DNA of 64,000 nucleotides from Loxodes magnus (GCA_946699065.1 CAMPDV010001228.1:62001-126000), one strand, 5' to 3'. Positions 22,577 through 34,018 are shown, numbered from the stretch's first letter. The notes: generated from the letters alone by a model not told the origin. Numbers and translations: made by a program.

Positions 22577-25283
22577 TCAATTTTTCATCAATAAAGTGAA
22601 AAAAGCAAGAAAGTTAGCAAAGATCTTAAAATATAATGCTAATGTGTTTAGTAACTTTAAAATAACTAAAGTATCTAAATTAGAAATTAATTAATAATTA
22701 AGCATTAATTTAAGATAAATATTTAAAGCTGTTAAATGTTTTTCCATCTCTGTTTATATCAAAAATTACCCTCTATAATCAAAAACTTACTTATCATTAA
22801 ATTATTTACATCCTAAAATAGAAAAATAACTACCTAGTATAAATAATCTAATATTAATCATTACTATAACATTCTTTAATCAATTATATTAGGCATTACT
22901 TTCTTTTCAAATAAATCATTACCCCCTATAAATATTAATAATATTACATTCTATATCATTTTATTACTAACTTAGGTTAAATAATACAAGCTCATATAAG
23001 CAAATACTAGCTTCAATAAAATCAAAACCATCTTATAATTATTTCTTACAATCAAAAATTAAAAAGGTACCTGAAGTAGATTCTTACCGCCTGAGGTAAT
23101 TTAATACCCTCTTATAATAATAAAAAATACTAGCTATAATAGTTTTTAAATACAAACTGTCTATAAAAAATATTTTACATTCTATAAATATTTAAAATAT
23201 CTTACATTCTATAAATATTTAAAATATCTTACTCACTATAAATATTTAAAATATCTTACCATCTATAAATATTTAAAATATCTTACTCACTATAAATATT
23301 TAAAATATCTTACATTCTATAAATATTTAAAATATCTTACTCACTATAAATATTTAAAATATCTTACTCACTATAAATATTTAAAATATCTTACATTCTA
23401 TAAATATTTAAAATATCTTACTCACTATAAATATTTAAAATATCTTACTCACTATAAATATTTAAAATATCTTACATTCTATAAATATTTAAAATATCTT
23501 ACATTCTATAAATATTTAAAATATCTTACTCACTATAAATATTTAAAATATCTTACCATCTATAAATATTTAAAATATCTTACTCACTATAAATATTTAA
23601 AATATCTTACCATCTATAAATATTTAAAATATCTTACTCACTATAAATATTTAAAATATCTTACTCACTATAAATATTTAAAATATCTTACATTCTATAA
23701 ATATTTAAAATATCTTACAATCTATAAATATTTAAAATATCTTACTCACTATAAATATTTAAAATATCTTACCATCTATAAATATTTAAAATATCTTACA
23801 TTCTATAAATATTTAAAATATCTTACAATCTATAAATATTTAAAATATCTTACATTCTATAAATATTTAAAATATCTTACAATCTATAAATATTTAAAAT
23901 ATCTTACTCACTATAAATATTTAAAATATCTTACCATCTATAAATATTTAAAATATCTTACATTCTATAAATATTTAAAATATCTTACTCACTATAAATA
24001 TTTAAAATATCTTACATTCTATAAATATTTAAAATATTTACCATCTATAAATATTTAAAATATCTTACAATCTATAAATATTTAAAATATCTTACCCGCT
24101 ATAAATATTTAAAATATCTTACCCGCTATAAATATTTAAAATATCTTACCATCTATAAATATTTAAAATATCTTACTCCCTTTAAATATTTAAAATATCT
24201 TACAATCTATAAATAATTAAAATATCTTACATTCTATTTTAAATAGAAATACCATCTTATTTTAATTTTTACCTCCTTTATTTGTTTTTTTTTACTTGCT
24301 ATATATTAAATAATTTACTTTCTGGATTTGTTAAATTACCATCTTAACATAATTATTTTACAATCTTTTTTATTTTTTACATTCTATATTTAATTATTAC
24401 TCCCTTTCTTAGTATTCTTACAATCTTATTTATTTTATTACATTCTTAAATTTTATTTATTACTTTCTAGTTTTTAAAGTATTACTCACTTTTGTTAAAT
24501 ATATTACACGCTTTTTTAAAATTTACCTCCTATACATTTATTTCTAACTTTTTTCGAAGTCATTTTAGCCTTTTTTAAATTTTCTTACTTTCTCCTATTT
24601 TTGATTATTTAATACTTTCTAATTTTTATTATTATTTACATTCTATTATTATATTATTTACCATATTATTTTCTCATTATCTCGAAAACTAATTTTTTAT
24701 TAATTACTTTCTATCTTTATTTTTTACCTTCTAAATCTTATTTTCTCACCTCCTTAAATTTATATTAATTACAAGCCTTCAATTTTAATTCTAGCTAAAC
24801 CTCATCTCTATTCTCCATTTTATTTATTTTATGCTAACTATCTAATTTTTCTTATCCTCTATAAAGTTCATAAAAATCAGCGTCAATTCCTTCTAGTCTT
24901 TCTACTTTTTATTTCAGTTATTCAATTGTTTCTCCTTCCTCTACTGTTAAGTTTATCTCTTCTTCATTTTCACTTAAAATCTTGACTTTTATTAGTTTCG
25001 GTTTCTGCTAATAAGATAGTTCAATTTTAGTTTCTTCAAGATGAAGTTATTTATATTCTTATTTACTTTCACTTGATTAGCCCTTTTAGTTTATTAAACT
25101 TTTTGGATCATTAAATGAAACTTTTCTACAGTTTCTTTTTGGGCACTGATAAGAACCCTCTCTTAAGTATTCTTCAAGAATACAAATTTGGCATACTTGA
25201 TGTCCACAAGGAAGGGTTACTGGAATTCGTATTTAAGAGTCGAAATGAACTAAGCATGAGCTGCACCTGTTAGATTCAGCCAT
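22577..25283 (-). CDS. RING finger plus ubiquitin-like protein with about 75 single-codon exons
   Basis: Exon 1 (25283-24773, 511 nt) starts MAESNRCSSCLVHF. It has a RING finger (CSSC, then PCGHQVCQIC, then CPKRNC; last pair CX4C) at about residues 7-52 and a ubiquitin-like domain (IKVKILSENEEEINLTVEE, ELYRGQEKLDSQHKINKM) at about residues 95-165. A RING with a UBL suggests an E3 ubiquitin ligase or regulator. From 24772 on the gene is cut by about 80 GT-AG introns, mostly 14-24 nt, all phase 1. Most internal exons are exactly one codon; longer ones have 27, about 6, 21 and 21 nt. Joined, they read WEEIFEIMRKQYEQRESQ, then NDFEKRALKKYWKYYETR, and reach a 173-nt last exon (EMEKHLTALNIYLKLML) whose TGA at 22577-22579 is in frame: about 327 residues. 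The 3' end and one 37-nt intron near 22850 are less certain. Confidence 0.8.
22750..23174 (-). other. single-codon exon array, 3' diverged part
   Basis: The pattern continues beyond the repeat with unique introns of 17-26 nt: exons TTT, CTA, AGG, GCG, a 21-nt exon, ATG, CTA, CTT, TTA, AAT, GGG, AAA, AAT, probably GTA (after a 37-nt intron), GAT, TAA, AGG. In frame this gives QFLRAGTFLIFDYATFKWEK and leads into the last exon at 22749. The longer-than-usual intron may hide a different exon choice. Confidence 0.6.
23175..24233 (-). repeat. 27-bp tandem array: 24-nt intron plus one codon, about 40 units
   Basis: Forty units share a nearly invariant 24-nt block (minus strand: starts GTAAGATATT, ends ATATTTATAG) separated by a variable triplet, AAT, TGA, ATG, ATT, CGG or GGA. 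The block has the form of a complete minimal intron, and the triplets read on in phase 1 as codons (for example YWNAADYELKYVNQYQYVNQ). One block, next to the triplet at 24042-24044, lost a base and is 23 nt. That would break an unspliced frame but not a spliced one. The introns are more conserved than the codons between them, which points to recent amplification of intron-codon units. Confidence 0.85.
24234..24772 (-). other. single-codon exon array, 5' diverged part
   Basis: Introns begin GTAA, GTGA, GTAT or GTTA and end AAG, TAG or CAG, with lengths 16-24 nt that are mostly not multiples of three. Interiors differ from one another. Between AG and the next GT lie triplets GAG, AAG, AAA, a 27-nt exon (24688-24662), AAT, AAA, an exon of 3 or 6 nt, a 21-nt exon, then GAG, CGT, TGA, AAA, AAT, ATT, GGA, AAT, ATT, ATG, AAA, CAA, GAG, ATG. 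Removing the introns keeps the UBL frame through the two longer exons, which is the main evidence that splicing is real. Confidence 0.75.
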
Positions 25284-25969
25284 ATTGATTATAATGAAAG
25301 TGAATTAAATAGTTTAAATCTATTTATGTTTAATTCTAAAGCTTAAGAAAATAATAAGTTATTAATAATTAGATAGTTACTATACTAGTCTAAAGCTAAG
25401 AAGCTTTTCTAAATTAAGAATTCATATATTAACTTAATTAAACATTTAGCTATTAGTTAATTCATTTTAATCCATATCATATTAACACTATCTATCTATA
25501 CTCATGTAGTCTATCATTTAGAACTTTAATGCAATCAATATTGCTACTATCATAGCTTTTGTATACTAATAATAGTTATCTATTTATAATGCTTTTACTT
25601 ATAATAGGAAGGATATACTTTTAGTATAATTAGTAGCTTTCTAAAGGATTATTTTGCTACTTAATTATTTTATTAAGTCTACTAAGCTAGCCTTTTTAAT
25701 TTCTTTTTCTATTTACAACATTTATATATAATGTCCAAACCTATACCTCAGAGATGAGAGACCAAATGAAAAGATAAGATAATTTAAAGTTAATAGATTA
25801 AAGAGAGAGGTTGATTTATTTAGAAGCTGATATAAAAAGTTAGCTCATTATTCTAACTAGAAGAAAGACTTTTAGGAATAATAAATGGCACATCTTATAT
25901 CTTAAGATAATTAATAGTAGATAATTTAAGCAGAAGTAAGTGTAGAATCTATTTTATATTTTTATTTAT
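25284..25969. other. upstream region of the RING-UBL gene
   Basis: AT-rich, about 690 bp between the ATG at 25283 and the coding-like stretch that ends near 25970, both minus strand. No promoter motif is recognised; the RING-UBL promoter should lie here. Confidence 0.4.
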
Positions 25970-26800
25970 TTCTTTAAAATAAAAGCCATTATGCATCAAT
26001 CTGGAAACAACCATGCAAGGTAATGTCGAAACTTCACCTATTAGCATACAAAGCATCGTTCTTCTTCTTGCAATTCGAAGCTTGCCTCATTAGTTTGTCA
26101 ATTCTTATTATCAAGCGTGAAGCAGATCTTTTTGCTTTATTTTTGCTACCTCAGCTTTGTATTATACCTCAAAGCGTTATGGAATTGAAGCCTTCCTAAT
26201 TAAGAATAAATTTTGCTGAAGGAAAAAAATCGAATAATCTATTCTAAAGCCAATAATTTAGCTGAAGCTTCCGAAGGTAGAAATCTTTCCAAAAATATTT
26301 TGGAAGGATTTACTTCTTCCTACTACAGGAGGAGAAGGAAGAGATTGCTTTTGCTTTTTATTTACCCTACTACTATCTAGCACTTGATGAAAATGTTGTC
26401 ATGCTAGTCTTTATCCTTAATGCTATTATCGTTAACTTCCATGCTTCTAACCAAATTTTCTAATTCTCTCGACTTTAACTCTTCAATAATTTCAGATCCA
26501 CATTAACATATCTAAACTGATCTCATATTTTAAATGATATCAAACTTCAAAGACATTACAAAAATATATCTCAGAGGCAAAATTAGTAGACTTTAATGAC
26601 ACTGGTATTTCTATTAAGGATCTACTTAAAAGCTTTAGAAAAACAGAATATTACTAACTAATAGAATCTCTAACTCATCAAAAAGACATTAAGTAAAATA
26701 GTTTTAGACTTAAAGATTCAAATTAAGATACTTAGATAGCATTATGAAGGTCTAATTTGTAATTTTCTTATTTTAAATTTCTGGTAAAATGAAAATTTTA
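25970..26800 (-). CDS. coding-like stretch, unknown, one frame change
   Basis: The minus strand reads VRDSISQQYSVFLKLLSRSL, then NFASEIYFCNVFEVWYHLKY. After a one-base shift near 26500 it reads GSEIIEELKSRELENLVRSM with VNDNSIKDKDQHDNIFI, and later NEASFELQEEERCFVC. Charged residues and Trp written TGA look natural. No domain is recognised. It lies upstream of and co-oriented with the RING-UBL gene. The lack of a plausible GT-AG intron at the shift suggests a damaged gene or a sequence error. Confidence 0.4.
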
Positions 26801-26879
26801 ATCTTCTTATACTTTAGTTTAACTAAGACGATGAAGGTTTATATATCTGGTATTGAGTATAGAGTGATGATTTGTAGGA

Positions 26880-29800
26880 TAACTGCACATTGTTTATAAT
26901 AGCGATTGATAGTCCTAGTGAAGAATTAAGATTTGAATGAAATTGTTAAGCTATAAACTAAAAATAGACTTCATATAATGAGGCAATCAAAAAAGAAGTA
27001 GAAGATAAGTATAATTTCTTTACATCTTCCATTACGTTATAAGGATAGTAATTTCTAGTATGAGCATTCTTAGAACTTGATGTACGCGTCTATTTCAACA
27101 AACAAAGATAAACCTCTGATAAAGTGTAATTAAATATAACCAATAATAAGGTATCTCCAGTGGCTATAATGATACAGAATAATGAATATAGCAAAATAAA
27201 TCCATCTAATTTTTTATAATGTATAGAGTTGCTTCTAATTCAAGTGTAGATATAAAGACAGTTTCTTGATACCAAAGTTCTGGTAGATTTTGATAATCTG
27301 CTACCTTCTTTGTCACTAAATTGTTTATATAAATTAAGGCATAAGAACTTGAGTAAGGAAATTACCATACATTTATTTTTGAAGTATAAGGAGTGATCAA
27401 GTGTACTAACCAAAAATAATCTATATTTACAGAGCTCCTCAAGTTGAAAATTTTATAGTGAGCTCTCAAAAAGGAAAAGCATGAGATACCTTATTTAGTC
27501 TAAAGTGTGATGATGCTATTGATTTAGATGAAGATTATTCCTTAAGATGCCAGTTCTTTTGCATGGGATCATTCTATAATGAATTTCCTTTAAATTAGAC
27601 GAAGAAATTAGCACTAAAAGCTTTAAGTTATTTAAATACTCTTAGTTTTTCTCCTCTAGATATGAAACAGTTCTTATGATATCTATCCTAAAAAATAGAG
27701 AAGCAAGAATAGATGGCAATAGCAGTTTCAAGTTACTAAGAAGTAAAACTAAACGTAGCATCTGAAAGCCTGCAGAGTTATATAAACAGTATCTACCAAT
27801 GTCTTAACTAGCAAACAAAGTACCAGATATCCTTAAATTAGACGTCTTTGCTTACGTAGATAATTAAACAGTTCTAATATATAAAATTTAACATTGAACA
27901 AGAAGTATAACCTAGTCTAATAACTAGGTGAAGTACCTTTAACTATATAAATAATCATACTTTTACATATAAAACTTCTAAAATCTAAATTTGATAAATC
28001 TTGTAAATAATTCTTCTATTCTATGAAAGGAGAAAGAAATTCCTACTAAAGAAAAGAGTTACGAGACTAGAGTCTTTTCTTTTTTATGATCTCAACCGTT
28101 GAAACTCTAAAGGAGAAATAATGATAGTAATGGGAATTTCTCTGCCTAATTCCTAAGCTATTCAATGTTATTAAAGGATGCTTTGTTGTAATCTTTTTAT
28201 TTGAAGAAGCAATTAATGTGAAATGGATGATTTTAGTTATATCCATCATTTAAATCTTCTGTTTACTAAATATCTGAAATGATAGATTCTATATAAGAAG
28301 GATAATTTGAAGAAATTTAAAATCTAAGTCGAATATGTTCTAAGCTATAACCAAACTTAAACACCTTCAAATTTAGTGTGCCAATCGTGAGATATCAACG
28401 AAAAAAATGAGAAAATGGAACTTCATGCTCAATAGAAAAAATCCAACTAGCTAACTATTATAGGTGTAAATTGTAGTTAGTCAGGACTTTTTATACTCAC
28501 TTCACTTGTATAAGAGGCAGAAGAATAAGAAAATGAGGATAAAATGAAGAAAAGCAAGGGTAAGAGAATCAAATTTAAGAAGAGAGAAACAAAGAAATGT
28601 AAAATTATGAAGAATCAAACTTAGGACTGGACTTAAATGAAAAAGAGAGGATAATGGAAATTAATCAAGTTATAAGCATCCAATTCCTGCTTAATCATTA
28701 GTAATTTTATGTTTAATATTTTTCAATTTATATATTTATAACTCTGCATGTAACGTCAAAGAAAAAGGAAAATTTAGATAGAGCTTTATATTTAGTTCTT
28801 TAAATCTGCCAAAATTATCCCAATGAACAATTAATCTTTTCATGACAGTTCCTTGATTAAAGATTCAATTCTAAGCTCTAAAAAAAATTTCATTTTGTAT
28901 ATAGATTTTGCTATTGCTTCATGATGCTTTCTGGTAAACCTTATAATTGCTACTTAATAGAAAAGTTTAGGCTAAGATTTTGGATTTACGGTTTTAGTAG
29001 GTTTAGGAATGTCTATAAGGAAGTATTTTGCATAAAGATCCTAATATAATTTAAGAAAATCTAGTAGGTCATTATTTTAACTTCTGTATTTTATTCTTAA
29101 ATTTCATTTCATACATTTTCACGTTTTTTAGCACTGAAGAAACTATTCTTGACTATCTTGTCTCTTTATCAGCTACATTTCTATTATCTCTATTTGATCC
29201 ATTATAGTCTTTTATTGCAATATAATGCTCAAAAAGATGCTTAGACTGCAAATGAATAAAACTATATCCTAAATATCATAAGCAGTTCATCCTCCTTAAG
29301 ATGGTAATTAGATGAAGGAAGGTTAAAATGAGAAAAGGAATTGACTTAGCTAACCTAAAAGTAACTTCTAGATCTATGTTATGGTTGAAGATAGCCCAAC
29401 TTACTTTAATAAAGATACTTTATAGCATAAATAATACATAACGTGATGTTTATGAATCTTATATGCATCAGAAAACTAAAGACCAATATATGAGTAATGA
29501 CTATATATCTCTTACCTTTGATTTATTAACTAATCAGACTCTTTCAAATAATCAAATCAAACCATGCTTTGAAATAAGGCAGATTAGGAGAACTTCTACT
29601 CTCTTTGATTAAGAGATAAAAAGACTTTAGAACTTAAACCTTCTAATAAAGCTTCAAAGCTTAGTTTTTTTATAAGTCTAAATATCTTATAGTAATTAAA
29701 ATCTCGAAGCATGAAAAGCAGTTCTCCACCCTTCATTGGCAGTAAAAGTACAAAATATCTCATTTAATGGTATGAAATTGATCTTCATAGATCTCTATAG

Positions 29801-31900
29801 AAACGCTAAACATCTACATTACTTTAAATAGTCAAAGGTAATCTAGATTTCAGTTAATAATAGTAATATAGAGAAGATCAAGAAGATTAGGCATAAGTTG
29901 TAATTTAAGCATGAAAGTGAAAGAATAAAAAGAGGCTGAAAGAAGATTTAGCCTAAGTTTGTAGCTTAAAGAATGAAATAGACTGCAAAAGTAATTTAAG
30001 CCAAACTATATTATACTGATTAAGCCTTAAAGTGCTAAACTTCACTAATATAACTGCAAAATCTAAATGCAGGAAGGTATAAAATGTACTCAGCTGATAC
30101 TTAAAGAAATAAGTAAAGCGCTAAGGATCAAGCAAAGGTGATAAACCTCTTTGAAGATAGAACTATAAGCTTAAAGTACCCAAGTGAAGCAAAATATTCT
30201 GGACTTGCATCAAAAACACTAAAGAAGGTAAGTTTTATCTTTACCCAAGACTAAAGTAGATAAAATAAATTTTATAAGGATATTAATTTACTAACTAAGC
30301 TAAGCTTCAAATATTCTAAGGAATGAAGACAAAGTTGTCTCTTTTAAGGCAAATAATCATTTAGAGTCTAACTTCAGTCCTAGAATTAATAGGATAAAGC
30401 AAACTCTTCAGCTAGTATATAAGACAAGCTAATTTTAGATAAAGCTTGCCAGTCACAGATAAAAGCTGATCTACTGAAATGCTATAAGATGAACTACTTA
30501 TCTACAGTAAAAGTTTAAAATTAAGAGTTGTTTTTTGATTGAAATCATATAAGGATAACCCGTGGGTTTACAAGGCTCAATTTCAGTTTTCTAAGAAGTT
30601 TTGACTCACTAAACTTCAAACTATCAGCTCTTCATTACTCAGTCAAATGGATTTAAGATTCACTTGATCTAATATCGTCAGAAAATTAATTTAAATATGA
30701 AAATACAAGCATAAGGTTGATAATTAAAAAGGAGCAAACCCAATTAAATGTAGCTTATCTATTAAGTTAATTTAGCTTCAGCAGAAAACTTCAAGTGTCT
30801 TTTTCTCTTTTAGCTAAAATCTAGAGCACATTAATAAATAGTTAAAGCAAGCCAAAGCTAAAAATCTTGATTACTCTTTCTTGCCAAGTAACTAAATGAA
30901 AAGCTAAAAGAGCAACTTGTGTGTGATTAAAATAGTAGAAATACTTGAAGCTAAGAAAGTGAGTGAGTATGATAGAGGAATAGAAAGTGAGATTGGAAGT
31001 GATAATCAAGAAGATCAAGCAGTTAGAATAAGATGCCAGTAGATCAACATTATTACTTTAATTAAAGGGTGCAAAGAAAGGATTGGGCATTTAATTAGAC
31101 ATACTTAAAGTTTAGATATTTAGTTACAAGTTATCAAATAGCTTTAGATAAGAGTTTTGGATATGTCCAAGAGTAATTAATCAAGAAAAAAAATCTTTAG
31201 ATACCTCCATACCTATTTTATTAGATTGAGAGAGCAAAGAAACCTTTTTTAAAGGCTATCATATTTAGTTTCAGTGATATTCATCATTAAGTATCATTAA
31301 GAAATTTTAAATATCTTCTTGTTATTTGCTAAAATTTATGCCACTGCTATATTAAGCTTTAGATATAAATAGTAATCCTATGAATATAGTATCCATTCAA
31401 AGGGCTAGTCTTATGATAAACGATTATAGAACAAAAATGATTTAATATATTAAAAAAATTCACTTTTATTTGGCTGTTCGTGTAAAGAAATAAGAAAAAT
31501 GCAAGTTCTGGAATTTGCTCAGTAGATTATAAGAAGAATTTAAACGAAACTCATTTATAAAATACATTACAGACTTTCTCTTAGAGTAAGATTACATATC
31601 TCTCACTATATAAAAGGGAGTAAATTCATAATTCTGATATTTTAGTTTAAACTATTACTTATGCAGCTTTTGCTGGATCATTATTAACCGCGATTTTTTT
31701 ATTTACTTCTGTTAGTTTTATTCTGGTGGCTAAGCTCACATCCTTCTATTATTCTTACTAAAAATTTCATTTTATTCAAGGCTTTTGCAAAAGTTAAAAC
31801 ACAGAAAAAATGGTTAAATTATATGAACTTTTGAAGAAAATTTGTATTAAATTAGAAAAAATACTATTAGTATACTAATTAAACTTAATAGCTTTAAAAA
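26880..31900 (+). pseudogene. large membrane/surface protein, possibly REJ-like, frame-broken
   Basis: Several plus-strand segments are clearly protein-like and in order: VQLNITNNKVSPVAIMIQNN near 27150; SVDIKTVSWYQSSGRFWQS near 27260; GKAWDTLFSLKCDDAIDLDE then DYSLRCQFFCMGSFYNEF near 27475-27600; a long frame to about 29000. Near 31640-31760 a transmembrane helix, AAFAGSLLTAIFLFTSVSFI, is followed by a charged cytoplasmic-like tail. The GKAxxTLFxLxC...DxDxxLxCxF pattern resembles the REJ module of polycystin-type and ciliate surface proteins; this is a tentative family call. At least three frame changes occur without convincing introns, so it is probably decayed. Boundaries are approximate. 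Confidence 0.45.
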
Positions 31901-32018
31901 TTGTTTAAGTGGAATAAATGATAAGAATATCAAAATTAAGATAAAAAAATTAATAGAAAATAAGTATAAAATAATTATTAATTAATTATCTAAAATTATA
32001 TAAAAAAATGGATAACAG

Positions 32019-32205
32019 ATGGAAATTGAATGTGGACCCCGTTGTTCGCAATTGAGTAAGCGCAGATGTGTAGTTAATACTGAACATCAGCACTGTTTGG
32101 AAGCTTTCAGCTTTAAGGGTGAAATATTATATTCTGATCTCATCCTTACTTGCCTTTTTTGAGGAAAGGTAAGTATAGTTTAGGTAGAGAGAAACAAGAA
32201 ATTAA
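32019..32205. other. GC-richer block, possible structured RNA
   Basis: This block stands out from AT-rich DNA on both sides. It contains TTACTTGCC and GGTAAGTA pairing around TTTTTTGAGGAAA near 32147-32178, and AACATCAGCACTG inside another possible stem. Read on the minus strand it begins ATACTTACC like U1 snRNA, but nothing after that matches U1. I cannot assign it. Confidence 0.3.
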
Positions 32206-33004
32206 ACCATTTTTTAGATATAATAAAGCAGAAAGGAGAATCTAATTAAATTTAAATTAATTTAATTTAATTTAATTTAAAACTTTTCTAAAAAAATAAA
32301 TTATAAGTATAAAAAGAAGCAAAAATATAAAAGGCTCAAACTCAAAAAAAAGAATTTAAATAATTAAATTTATTAATTTATATTAAATACTAAGAAATTA
32401 AAAAATCTTGTAGACCTTATAAAAAAATTAAGTTTTAAATTATTAATATCTCTTAAGTTAATTTTAATAATAGAAGTAAGAGAGTGAAAAATGTTAGATC
32501 ATTATACAATTTTGATATTTAATGATAAATTAAAATTTATAAATTTGAATACTCTTTTTCATAATCTTTATGAAATGATGATTATTTTATGATTAAAAAA
32601 TATTTAGTTATACTAATTATATTAGCATAATAATATATTCTAATTTAAATTTTTTTTGTTAACATTTGAGCATAAATTTATCAACTTAAATTTTTTAATT
32701 TTGTTTAAATCACCATAAAGATCCAAATCGTAAGAAAAACCAAAGATAGTCAAAATTTTGTATGCAATATTAATAAAATAAATATTGTATAAAATTTTAG
32801 TTCTTAAGGAGGTAATTTCTTAAATCACTAATATAAAAAATAAATTCTGAGACTTTCTCTGATTTATATATAAATATAAGGACTTATTTAAGATAATTAG
32901 TTTTACACGTTAGATTTGTATTTTTTTAATAATAATTTAATCTCAAAAAACTAACTTTAATAGAATAATTTAGTATAATATCATAATGTTATAATTAAAT
33001 ATTG

Positions 33005-33330
33005 CAAAAAAGGGAATGGTACAAGCAGTTAAATTCAACTAATTATTTTGGTTAATTGTAACCTTTAATTGGTGTATGAGGTGAGGTGGTGTGCTTTCTT
33101 AACTATTTTGGGAATATGAGATTTAGATAAGGAGGATTGGAGTCTAATATTCTGCAATGTTTACAATGGATTGCAGATTCGATGATGACTTGGCATTATC
33201 TACAAATTAGGCGTAGAAGTTCAATTCTCAAACATCGATTCTAGTGAGGTTATTATATGCTGTATTTAATGCTTTCTTGATTCCGAAATTGGACTCTTAA
33301 GCAAAATTAAAATTTTTATATTAATTTTAA
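33005..33330 (+). CDS. membrane-protein fragment, unknown
   Basis: A plus-strand frame reads GMVQAVKFNQLFWLIVTFNW and CMRWGGVLSQLFWEYEIQIR, then FTMDCRFDDDLALSTNQAQK and LVRLLYAVFNAFLIPKLDSQ. Alternating hydrophobic helices and a DDD cluster suggest a polytopic membrane protein. Trp codons include TGG and TGA. Neither end is clear, and I see no continuation into 33350-34000, so it is probably a fragment. Confidence 0.35.
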
Positions 33331-34018
33331 TATAAAATCTATAAAAATTATATTAAATTTAAATAAAATTTTATTAAAATTATTTTCTAATGCTTCAAGG
33401 GTAATTTCATTAATTATATTCGCTTCAAGACCGAAAACCTTTCATAAGCATTCCCTCTAAGATCTTTAATCCTACTAATGACCTCTCTTAGATTAGAAAT
33501 AAAATCAGATAATTCAAAATCTTACTCTCGCTGTTCTTTAATCGTACAAAAATATTATATTTTAGTAATTATATAATCAACTTTAGATTTTGATTAAATT
33601 TTTTGTTTTTTCTTAGCTTTAATAGACATTTTATTCAATAAATATTAAGATAGAATGCTGGATTTCAGATTTTTTTTATTGACTAAAAACAAAAAATATT
33701 TATAATTTTTATTTAAGTAACATGAAATATAATCTTTTTGCTTTTAACAAAAATAATAAAATTATAAAAAAGCTATAATTTTTGCTCCTTTCAATTATAA
33801 ACAGTTTAGTTTTATTATTTTCCAGTTCGCCATTCGTAATTTTTTAGTATACTTTGCTTATTTTTACTTCAGTTAAAGCAGTTATTTTATTTATGACTAC
33901 ATAAAAAGTTTAGCAATCTTTCTTTCAGATTTCAAAATTTACCATAACTACCACACCAAAAAAATTCAAAATAAGAAAGAAAGCTTAAGAGAATTATTTA
34001 ATTATATAATATAATTTA

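Noticed and set aside
23175..24233. CRISPR-like array (regular 24-bp repeats)
   Set aside because: The spacers would be only 3 bp, the repeat is a GT...AG block inside a eukaryotic gene, and there are no cas genes.
23175..24233. Plain AT-rich minisatellite without function
   Set aside because: The unit variation is confined to the triplet between AG and GT. Flanking unique introns keep the same layout, and the joined codons continue the UBL frame into later exons.
32019..32205. U1 snRNA on the minus strand
   Set aside because: Only the first nine bases (ATACTTACC) match. The conserved stem-loop I sequence and the Sm site are not found.
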